NCBI RefSeq assembly: GCF_023264675.1 | Contig: NZ_JAHFVG010000026.1 | Coordinates: forward strand, 1 to 64,000 | Direction of reading: 5' to 3' | Length of the DNA stretch: 64,000 nucleotides | Source: Rhodococcus sp. (in: high G+C Gram-positive bacteria) | GTDB taxonomy: Bacteria > Actinomycetota > Actinomycetes > Mycobacteriales > Mycobacteriaceae | Shown: one piece after another, positions 58,177 through 64,000 of the stretch | Numbering within the stretch: the first letter of the stretch is position 1 | How the letters are laid out: the number at the start of each line of letters is the position of its first letter | Program-made: the position numbers and the translations under genes | Notes under the pieces: model-generated | What the model saw: only the letters and a program-made list of their open reading frames with translations | Database searches by the model: none | Told to the model about the DNA's origin: nothing

Positions 58177-58258
58177 CATTCCTACGCTGGTGCTGACCAG
58201 ATCAGGTTCGACGGGTGTGTTCTCAGCCGCGTCCGTTAGCGGCACCCCGTGTCGAGAA
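58177..58258 (-). promoter_or_regulatory. TPP (THI-element) riboswitch
   Basis: On the minus strand the sequence contains, in order, ACGGGGTGCC, GGCTGAGA, ACCCGTCGAACCTGA, CTGG-loop-CCAG and CGTAGGAA, the full set of conserved THI-element segments. It lies 67 bases upstream of the SDR gene. High thiamine pyrophosphate should switch the SDR-LLM operon off. Confidence 0.93.
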
Positions 58259-58318
58259 ACGATTGTAGTCCCTATCGGTCTCTATCCTGAGAGCTAGAGT
58301 CCGATATAGGCTCCTACG

Positions 58319-58633
58319 ATGACGGAGCGCATCTACCTGGAATGCCCGCTCGACGAGAACGTGCTGCTGGTTCTCGATCACCGAACCGTCGATGTCTTCG
58401 ATGCCACCGAGACCGTCGCGTCAGGCGGTCACAGCCGCTGGCACGTCGATCACCTCGGTGTCGACGCCAAGCCGACCAAGGCCGGGATGCGCTTCACCGT
58501 CGGGCTGCGGATGCCGAACGGCGACATCCGCTACACCGGCGGACGCGTCAAGTTCACCGTTCCCGAGGACAAGCTCCCCCTCGTGATGCACTTCTTCGAG
58601 CAGGCGAAGGCCGCGCGCGCCCTCAGCCGATGA
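58319..58633 (+). CDS. Hypothetical protein
   Basis: The 104-residue product has no known motif. It consists of about seven predicted strands and a final helix (TERIYLECPLDENVLLVLDHRTVDVFD, then GMRFTVGLRMPNGDIRYTGGRVKFTVPEDKLP and VMHFFEQAKAARAL), reminiscent of a PH-like or small beta-barrel domain. TATAGG at 58305-58310 ends 8 nt before the ATG, so the mRNA is probably leaderless. A long imperfect dyad (58271-58310) separates it from the TPP riboswitch. Its end overlaps the opposing amylase gene by 11 bases. Confidence 0.72.
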   Translation: MTERIYLECPLDENVLLVLDHRTVDVFDATETVASGGHSRWHVDHLGVDAKPTKAGMRFTVGLRMPNGDIRYTGGRVKFTVPEDKLPLVMHFFEQAKAARALSR

Positions 58634-59903
58634 CAACCCAGCCGTGCGGTGGGACCGTGGTTCGCCCTCGCTCCACCGTCGCCTCGCCCGCCAGTACCGG
58701 CCCGCTCAGCCGGTAACTCGCGGCGTCGTCGCCGAGATTCAGCACGACGTGAATGCGTTCTTCGCCCGAGTAGGCCCGGTAGACCAGTGCTGTGTTGGTC
58801 AGCTCGATCGTCTCGGTGCGCGCCGCATGCAGCCACGAATGACGCCGACGCAGCCCGATCAGTTCCTGATGCAGATGGAAGACCGGCCAACCGCCTTCGT
58901 CGAGTCCTTCTCGGTCCATGGGGAACTCGGGACGAACGTCGTCGTCGCCGCCGACGCGCTCCTCCTTGACTCCGCGAAATCCTTGCTCGTCGCCGTAGTA
59001 GATCATCGGCATCCCACCGATGGTGAAGAGAACGACGAGGGCATGCGCGAGATGGCGTTCGTCGGTGATGGTGCTGGCGATGCGGTTGACATCGTGATTG
59101 CCGACGAAGGTGGCAGGCACGAAGGTTTCCAACCACTCGTTGTGACGACCGAGAGCATGGGAGAGTTCGAAGAAGTTCTTCTCGGTGATCGCGCTCCAGG
59201 TTGCCTTCCACAATTCGTACTGCGTCACCGAGTCGAGTGCACTGTCTCGAACGATCGCCGTGTAGTCGCCGTGAATGACCTCGCCCAGGAAGTAGGCATC
59301 GGGGAACTTCTCCTTGACCCGCGGAATCACTGCTGCCCACAACCGCGGCGGTACAGCATAAGCCGCATCGAGCCGCCAACCGTCGGCGCCGCGTTCGAGC
59401 CAGTGAGCCATGACATCGACGACGTACTGCTGCACGTCCGCGCTCGAGTGGTTCAGAGCGACGAGTTCGTCGTGTCCCTCGAAATTACGGTGGGAACCGT
59501 CCTCCAGATGAAACCACGAGGCTGCGTCGGCATCACCGGCGAGGGCGTGCTGGAATCTCGGAAACTGTTGACCCACATGATTGAAGACTCCGTCGACCAT
59601 GACCCTCATGCCGCGACTGTGCGCTGCGTCGACCAGTGTCGCGAAGTCCTCGTCGGTGCCGAGCCTGGCATCGACATGGAAGTGATCGACGGTCTCGTAT
59701 CCGTGACCCTCCGACGCGAAGATCGGCCCGAGCGCTATCCCCGAGGCCCCGAGTTCGACTGCGTAGTCGAGCCATTCGACCACTTTGAGCAATTTGTGTT
59801 CGTCGGCGAGCGAGGTTCCGTCCCAATCCCGCACCGGCGCTCCGGCGAAACCGAGCGGGTAGACGTGCCACCAGATCGCGTGCTCGGTCCACGACGCGCT
59901 CAC
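58623..59903 (-). CDS. GH13 alpha-glucosidase/amylase-family protein
   Basis: The 426-residue TIM barrel has the four GH13 regions: VMVDGVFNHVG, GWRLDAAYA with the nucleophile aspartate, FLGEVIHG with the acid/base glutamate and FVGNHDVNR with the third aspartate. A small C-terminal beta domain ends in VPPHGWVVIG. The protein is intracellular (no signal peptide) and may act on short alpha-glucans or trehalose. Its GTG start overlaps the stop of the lactate-oxidase-type gene, so the two are coupled. Confidence 0.9.
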   Translation of the reverse strand: MSASWTEHAIWWHVYPLGFAGAPVRDWDGTSLADEHKLLKVVEWLDYAVELGASGIALGPIFASEGHGYETVDHFHVDARLGTDEDFATLVDAAHSRGMRVMVDGVFNHVGQQFPRFQHALAGDADAASWFHLEDGSHRNFEGHDELVALNHSSADVQQYVVDVMAHWLERGADGWRLDAAYAVPPRLWAAVIPRVKEKFPDAYFLGEVIHGDYTAIVRDSALDSVTQYELWKATWSAITEKNFFELSHALGRHNEWLETFVPATFVGNHDVNRIASTITDERHLAHALVVLFTIGGMPMIYYGDEQGFRGVKEERVGGDDDVRPEFPMDREGLDEGGWPVFHLHQELIGLRRRHSWLHAARTETIELTNTALVYRAYSGEERIHVVLNLGDDAASYRLSGPVLAGEATVERGRTTVPPHGWVVIG

Positions 59904-61066
59904 GCGAGTGCCTCCAGCACGGATTCGCGGCTCAACTCCGAGGCACCGGTATGCCCGGACAAACTGGTGACGAGGTCGAATTCTGCCAGGATGCAGCGCA
60001 GTACGTGTTCGACGCCTGCCTGTCCGCCGAGCGCGAGACCGTAGAGGAACGGCCTCCCCAGCAGCACGGCATCGGCGCCGATCGCGAGCGCTTTGGCCAT
60101 GTCCGCTCCGGTGCGCACTCCGGAGTCGAACAGAACGGTCAACTGATCACCGACGGCATCGACGATCTCCGGAAGTGCGCTCAGCGACGCCCGGGCGCCG
60201 TCGATCTGACGGCCGCCGTGATTGGACACCACGATGCCGTCCACTCCGTGCTCGAGCGCCTGACGAGCGTCACCGACGGTACAGATGCCCTTGAGCACGA
60301 TCGGACCTTCCCAGTGCTCGCGCAGGAATGCCAGCTGGGACCAGCCAAGGCCCGGATTCGGGAACATCTGCGCCCAGTGCATAGCCGCGGCAACAGGATT
60401 GGCCTCGACCGACTGATCCAGCCCGGCGAGGAACGCCGGATCGGTCAGATAGTTCGCAATCCCGAGATTCGCCAGGAACGGTAGGTAGCCCCGATCCAGG
60501 TCCGCGGGCCGCCAGCCCAGCAGTGTCGTGTCGAGGGTGAGCACGAGCGTCGTGAAGCCGGTGTTCTTCGCGCGTTCGAGGAAGCTGAGCAGCACGGATT
60601 CGTCGGTGGGCCAATATAACTGGTACCAGCGAGGCGCGTCTGCGCCCGCTTCGGCAACCTGCTCGAAAGAATGCGACGCCTGGGTCGAGTGAATGTAGGG
60701 AACGCCGAGAGCTGCCGCCGCTCGGACGGTCGCGAGTTCGCCTTCCTCGTGCGCCAGCGTCTGAATGCCCACCGGAGCGATCAACAGCGGCGCGGGCATC
60801 GTCGTGCCGAGTATCGTGCACGAGTGATCGCGTTCCGATGAACTCCTGAGCATGCGCGGTGCGATGGACCAGTGATCGAACGCGTCCCGGTTGGCCCTGG
60901 CCGTCGAGCCGCTTCCCGCGCTGGCAACGATGTAGCCGAGCGCCTCCGGCGTCAGGGTTGCGGCCGCCTGCTCTTCGAGCTTCGCGAGGTTCGTGGTGAT
61001 CTGCGGCCTCACATCGGTGAACATGCCCTGCGCATAGATGCCGATCTGATGGTCACTGAAGTTCAT
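59900..61066 (-). CDS. FMN-dependent alpha-hydroxy-acid oxidase (lactate 2-monooxygenase-like)
   Basis: The 388-residue flavoenzyme has the TIM-barrel FMN site: APLLIAPVGIQTLAHEEGE, WYQLYWPTDESV, IVLKGICTVGDARQAL and IVVSNHGGRQIDGARASL with the catalytic His-Gly-Gly-Arg, then VLFDSGVRTGADMAKALAIGADAVLLGRPFLYGL. The N-terminus (NFSDHQIGIYAQGMF) is that of the lactate 2-monooxygenase subgroup. TACGGT (61074-61079, minus strand) ends 7 nt before the ATG, giving a probably leaderless mRNA. It overlaps the GH13 gene by four bases and is divergent from a monooxygenase gene. Confidence 0.92.
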   Translation of the reverse strand: MNFSDHQIGIYAQGMFTDVRPQITTNLAKLEEQAAATLTPEALGYIVASAGSGSTARANRDAFDHWSIAPRMLRSSSERDHSCTILGTTMPAPLLIAPVGIQTLAHEEGELATVRAAAALGVPYIHSTQASHSFEQVAEAGADAPRWYQLYWPTDESVLLSFLERAKNTGFTTLVLTLDTTLLGWRPADLDRGYLPFLANLGIANYLTDPAFLAGLDQSVEANPVAAAMHWAQMFPNPGLGWSQLAFLREHWEGPIVLKGICTVGDARQALEHGVDGIVVSNHGGRQIDGARASLSALPEIVDAVGDQLTVLFDSGVRTGADMAKALAIGADAVLLGRPFLYGLALGGQAGVEHVLRCILAEFDLVTSLSGHTGASELSRESVLEALA

Positions 61067-61106
61067 GCAACCCACCGTAGTACGCAGCCCGGACCGGGTG
61101 CATGAA
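61062..61106. promoter_or_regulatory. Dyad spanning the divergent promoter region
   Basis: TTCATGCA at 61062-61069 is repeated inverted at 61099-61106. The left arm contains the start codon of the hydroxy-acid oxidase, the right arm lies about 30 bases before the monooxygenase start. A regulator bound to both could control the two genes. Confidence 0.45.
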
Positions 61107-61135
61107 TTCATCCCCTTGCGGGTACGCCTGTCGGA

Positions 61136-62347
61136 GTGAGCAGACAACACGTACTCGTCACCGGTGCCAGCATCGCCGGACCCACTCTCGCGTTCTGGCT
61201 GGACCGGGCCGGTTACGACGTCAGCGTGGTCGAACGCGCCCCGCAGCTGCGGCTCGGCGGCCAGAACATCGACGTCCGCGGCACCGGCCGTGAAGTACTT
61301 CGGAGGATGAATCTCGACGAGACCTTGCTGGCAGGCGGTACGACGGAGGAAGGTACCAGGTTCGTCGACGAGAAGGGGCGAACCATTGCCGCGTTCGCGG
61401 CGGGCGACGGGGACTCGGACGGGCCGACTGCCGAATTGGAGATTCTGCGCGGACAGTTCGCGAAGATACTCGTCGAGCATGCAGGTCCGAATACCGTCTA
61501 CCGGTACGGCGACCACGTCACCGGCGTCGACCAGGACGCCGACGGGGTGGATGTGACCTTCGCCGGTGGCTCGGTCGAGCGCTTCGATCTCGTGTTCTTC
61601 GCCGAGGGAATCCGCTCCAGCAGTCGGGAATTGGCGTTCCCCGGCGAGATCGACACTCGCGCCGTCGGGCTCTACACGGCGTACGGGGTGTTGCCGAGAA
61701 GCAGCTCCGACGACGCGTGGTGGCGCTGGTTCAACGCACCGGGCTCGCGGGTCGCGGGCTTGCGGCCGGACAACCTGGGCACGACTCGTTTCAGCCTGTC
61801 CTGGGTGTCGGATTCCAAGGGTTACGAGTACGCCCGCCAGGACGTTCTCGTCGACGCACTGCGCGAGACCTTCGGCGATGTCGGCTGGGAGGTGCCCCGA
61901 ATACTCGATTCGCTCGGGCCGGATTCCGAGCTGTACATCGACCATCTCGCTCAGGTACGCGCTCCCCGGTGGTCGAGCGGCCGAGTCGCTCTCGTCGGCG
62001 ACGCTGCTTGGTGCGCAACACCGTTGAGCGGCATGGGGACTACACTCTCGGTCACGGGCGCCTATGTCCTCGCCGGCGAACTGGCGAGATCCACCGACCA
62101 TCGTGCGGCATTCGCGGGTTATGAACGACTGATGCGACCGTTCGCCTCGAAAGTCCAGGATCTGCCGCCCGGTGTTCCGCGCTTGGCCCATCCGAAAACT
62201 GCTGCGGGAGTGGCGGTCATGCGCGGAGTCCTGCGCATCGCCGGCTCGAAACCTGTCCGGTCGATCACCAGCAGGCTGATGGGCCCCGACGCTGCCACGC
62301 TGGAGCTACCCGACTACGACTTCGCCCGAAATCCACGCATCCAGTAG
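61136..62347 (+). CDS. FAD-dependent aromatic-type monooxygenase
   Basis: The 403-residue flavoprotein has the FAD-binding GASIAGPTLAFWLDRAGYDVSVVER, the arginine-rich RGTGREVLRRM, the DG-type motif LVFFAEGIRSSSRE and the second FAD motif RVALVGDAAWCATPLSGMGTTLS. It belongs to the p-hydroxybenzoate-hydroxylase fold (UbiH/TetX-like). The substrate is unknown; TetX-like members oxidise antibiotics. The GTG start at 61136 lies close behind a TACGCC -10-like sequence. Its 3' end overlaps the opposing amidotransferase gene by 42 bases. Confidence 0.9.
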   Translation: MSRQHVLVTGASIAGPTLAFWLDRAGYDVSVVERAPQLRLGGQNIDVRGTGREVLRRMNLDETLLAGGTTEEGTRFVDEKGRTIAAFAAGDGDSDGPTAELEILRGQFAKILVEHAGPNTVYRYGDHVTGVDQDADGVDVTFAGGSVERFDLVFFAEGIRSSSRELAFPGEIDTRAVGLYTAYGVLPRSSSDDAWWRWFNAPGSRVAGLRPDNLGTTRFSLSWVSDSKGYEYARQDVLVDALRETFGDVGWEVPRILDSLGPDSELYIDHLAQVRAPRWSSGRVALVGDAAWCATPLSGMGTTLSVTGAYVLAGELARSTDHRAAFAGYERLMRPFASKVQDLPPGVPRLAHPKTAAGVAVMRGVLRIAGSKPVRSITSRLMGPDAATLELPDYDFARNPRIQ

Positions 62348-63007
62348 CGCACTGCAGCGAGCCCGGGCCGCCGACTCGCCGGCTTTCAGTTCTGTGCGGA
62401 TGGTCTCGACCGATTCTTCGTCCTGCTCGATGCCGTCGCGCACCCAGGCGTCGGCCCAGGACTGAAAGACGTCGACGTCGATTTCCGGGTGAAACTGGAG
62501 CCCGAGGTGTCGGCCGTGAACGAATGCCTGCTGACCTGCACTGTTGCGCGCGATCACCGACGCTGACTCGGGGGCGAGGAACGTGTCCTCGTGGTATTCC
62601 ATCCACGGGCCCGCCAAGGCGGGCAGCGAGGTGGTGATGTCGGTGAAGCCGTGCTCCGGGTACTCGGACTTCGCCACGGACCCGCCGAGCACTCGCGCGA
62701 GCAATTGGCCACCGAAGCAGATTCCGAGGATGGGGACGCCTCGCTCGATCGCGCTCTCGAGGTAGGCGATCTCCGGCGTGATCCACCTCGATTCGTCGTA
62801 GGCGGCATCAGGAGAGCCCATGACCACCACCATCGCGGCATCGTCCAGATCGGGGGGCTCCAGTCCCAGGCCGTAGTCGAAGGAGTGGACGTCGAGCTCG
62901 TACCCACGGCCCTGCAACTCGGGAACCAACGTTCCGATGTTGCGGTACCCCAAGTCTCGGTCCCGGTCGTGCACCAGCACAACGGCTCGGCTCTTGCTCT
63001 CGGTCAC
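62306..63007 (-). CDS. Class I glutamine amidotransferase-like protein
   Basis: The 233-residue protein has the GATase-1 triad: the cysteine in PILGICFGGQLLARVLGG and the histidine and glutamate in LQFHPEID. VVMGSPDAAYDE is the oxyanion strand. No synthetase domain is fused, so it may release glutamine nitrogen to an unknown partner or be a gamma-glutamyl hydrolase type like the GuaA-related stand-alone proteins. The GTG at 63007 is the first codon of the conserved region. Confidence 0.88.
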   Translation of the reverse strand: MTESKSRAVVLVHDRDRDLGYRNIGTLVPELQGRGYELDVHSFDYGLGLEPPDLDDAAMVVVMGSPDAAYDESRWITPEIAYLESAIERGVPILGICFGGQLLARVLGGSVAKSEYPEHGFTDITTSLPALAGPWMEYHEDTFLAPESASVIARNSAGQQAFVHGRHLGLQFHPEIDVDVFQSWADAWVRDGIEQDEESVETIRTELKAGESAARARCSALLDAWISGEVVVG

Positions 63008-63184
63008 GGCGGCTCCCGTCGATTCCTGTTCTGCGGTCCACGGCGTCTCTCGGAGACAGTACGACAGGTCGGCCCGAGTACGCCCGTCCAGAGTTGTCAG
63101 CGTCTCTACCGATCGATCCGCCTACGGCCGGCAGAAGACCGGAACGGCAGGTGATCGTGCAGGTATCCCGGTATCTTGATGGCT

Positions 63185-63517
63185 ATGGGCGTACGCACCA
63201 TCAACGACGGTTCGGGCTTCGGCGCGGGCGGATGGCGCTGGAACGCGGGCGACGTCACACTCCTGATCGGGGCGACGCTCGCGGCCGTACTGGTGTTCGG
63301 CGTCGTGCTGCGGTTCTGGGTGTTGATCGCCGCGGTCCTGATCGTTGCTGTCGCATCGTGGCTGATCCACGACAGTTCGGTACAGCGGCAGGTCCGGCAC
63401 GAATTGGACGAGCAGCATCGCGCCGACCTTCGCTCACGTGCCGACGCCGAACACCAGGCATTTCTACGCGGCGAACGTCGCGGACTGTACGGGCAATTCG
63501 AGCCACCAGAGCTGTGA
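63185..63517 (+). CDS. Small membrane protein
   Basis: The 110-residue product has two predicted membrane helices (VTLLIGATLAAVLVFGVVLRFWVL and LIAAVLIVAVASWLIHDSS) and a charged C-terminal helix (VQRQVRHELDEQHRADLRSRADAEHQAFL). Function unknown. TATCTT at 63172-63177 ends 7 nt before the ATG at 63185, so the mRNA is probably leaderless; in-frame ATG and TTG codons at 63179 and 63176 lie inside or next to the -10 and are unlikely starts. Confidence 0.72.
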   Translation: MGVRTINDGSGFGAGGWRWNAGDVTLLIGATLAAVLVFGVVLRFWVLIAAVLIVAVASWLIHDSSVQRQVRHELDEQHRADLRSRADAEHQAFLRGERRGLYGQFEPPEL

Positions 63518-63542
63518 TCGCTGATTGTCCTGCTGCCTGATG

Positions 63543-64000
63543 TCAGTCGAGGAACGGTCGCAGTACGGCAAGCAACTCGGCTGGCCGATCCTGCGGGATG
63601 ATGTGCCCGCAGTCCTCGAGGACATGCCCGACGAGGTCGTCGGCGACCGTCGACAGCTGCCGAAACGTTGTGTCGCCGACCGGAAACGAACCGACCGCCA
63701 TCGTAGGCATCGTGAGGCGCCCCCGCGCGGAGGCATCGGCGATCTGCTGGGCCCCGGCAGGGAAGGCCCGGTAGTACTCGAACGCCGATCGCAACGATTC
63801 ATGGCCGGAGTAGCTTCGCGCCACCGCATCACGAAACGCAGGTGAGACCCCGCGGCCCATCGTTCCCGCCTGGAGAAAGAAGTCGAGGTACTCGGCCTCG
63901 TGGCCTAGGAGAACGCGCTCGGCGAAACCGGGCACTGCATGGAACCCGAACCACCACGGTGGGGAGAACCCCTCTGCGCCCGGCAACTGCCCGACGAGCG
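63543..64000 (-). CDS. Alpha/beta hydrolase, partial (C-terminal part)
   Basis: The frame enters from beyond the window and ends at 63543. It has PWWFGFHAVPGFAERVLLGHEAEYLDFFL and the triad histidine in LEDCGHIIPQDRPAELLAVLRPFLD, typical of the cap and C-terminus of epoxide-hydrolase-like alpha/beta hydrolases. The nucleophile elbow is outside the window. The residues directly before LPGAEG read LVGQ in the same frame, confirming that the gene continues past the edge. Confidence 0.85.
   Translation of the reverse strand, partial: LVGQLPGAEGFSPPWWFGFHAVPGFAERVLLGHEAEYLDFFLQAGTMGRGVSPAFRDAVARSYSGHESLRSAFEYYRAFPAGAQQIADASARGRLTMPTMAVGSFPVGDTTFRQLSTVADDLVGHVLEDCGHIIPQDRPAELLAVLRPFLD

Noticed and set aside
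63008..63184. Riboswitch or small gene between the amidotransferase and membrane-protein genes
   Set aside because: Apart from the promoter of the membrane protein at its end I see no conserved RNA motif or coding signal.

Overview
The window is high-GC, densely packed chromosomal DNA that reads as Rhodococcus or a close mycolata relative (inference from gene content and signals). The pointers are a three-domain LigD in the mycobacterial domain order, a DUF222/13E12-type HNH protein with a mycobacterial-type SOS box, an IdeR-type iron box, an HspR-type (HAIR) element at lon, an accessory clpP pair with a PopR-like regulator, an AlkB alkane hydroxylase, two flavin monooxygenases of the luciferase type, and many -10 hexamers placed 6-8 nt before a start codon, typical of leaderless actinobacterial mRNAs. 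No prophage, CRISPR array, rRNA operon or integrative element is visible; the only transposon trace is the last 37 codons of an IS30-type transposase at the left edge.

Layout. 0-12.8 kb: transposase end, SRPBCC protein, LigD (end joining), secreted lipase, iron-box-controlled siderophore-binding lipoprotein, ABC exporter, Lon with a HAIR element, PrmC-like methyltransferase, TDT transporter, ArsR plus AHSA1 pair. 12.8-16 kb: an unusual array of eight near-palindromic 22-bp repeats in front of an SOS-type promoter and a DUF222 HNH protein. 16-30.5 kb: housekeeping and redox genes (SDR/TetR, ZapE, LLM-MarR-pirin operon, RNase HI, AcuI-type reductase, AlkA-type glycosylase, VOC protein, aldo/keto reductase, Bcr-type efflux pump overlapping a DUF309 gene, a lone condensation-fold protein behind a partial iron box, endonuclease IV). 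30.5-38.4 kb: MacB-like ABC exporter pair, a compact A-PCP-TE nonribosomal peptide synthetase, hydrolase, LonB-like N-domain protein, bidirectional terminator and initiator tRNA-Met. 38.4-46.4 kb: clpP pair with PopR-like regulator and operator boxes, enoyl-CoA hydratase, DUF998 protein, TetR-AarF pair, quinone reductase, dienelactone hydrolase plus amidohydrolase. 46.4-64 kb: lipases (patatin, monoacylglycerol lipase), AlkB, AAA ATPase, a stand-alone LeuA-regulatory-domain protein behind a 13-codon leader peptide and attenuator-like RNA, epoxide-hydrolase-type protein, quinone reductase/TetR pair, a TPP-riboswitch-controlled SDR-LLM operon, GH13 glucosidase with a lactate-oxidase-type enzyme, FAD monooxygenase, glutamine amidotransferase, and a truncated hydrolase at the right edge.

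Themes. Lipid and hydrocarbon use (lipase, AlkB, MGL, patatin, enoyl-CoA hydratase), DNA repair (LigD, AlkA, endonuclease IV, SOS-linked HNH), proteolysis (Lon, ClpP pair, LON-domain protein) and redox enzymes recur. The three loci I would look at first are the TPP riboswitch driving an SDR plus LLM monooxygenase, the leader-peptide-controlled lone LeuA regulatory domain, and the palindromic repeat array ending at the LexA-box promoter of the HNH gene. In-frame tandem repeats of 9 or 18 bp in several genes are a further shared oddity. All functions are assigned by reading translations and motifs; nothing was searched against a database.
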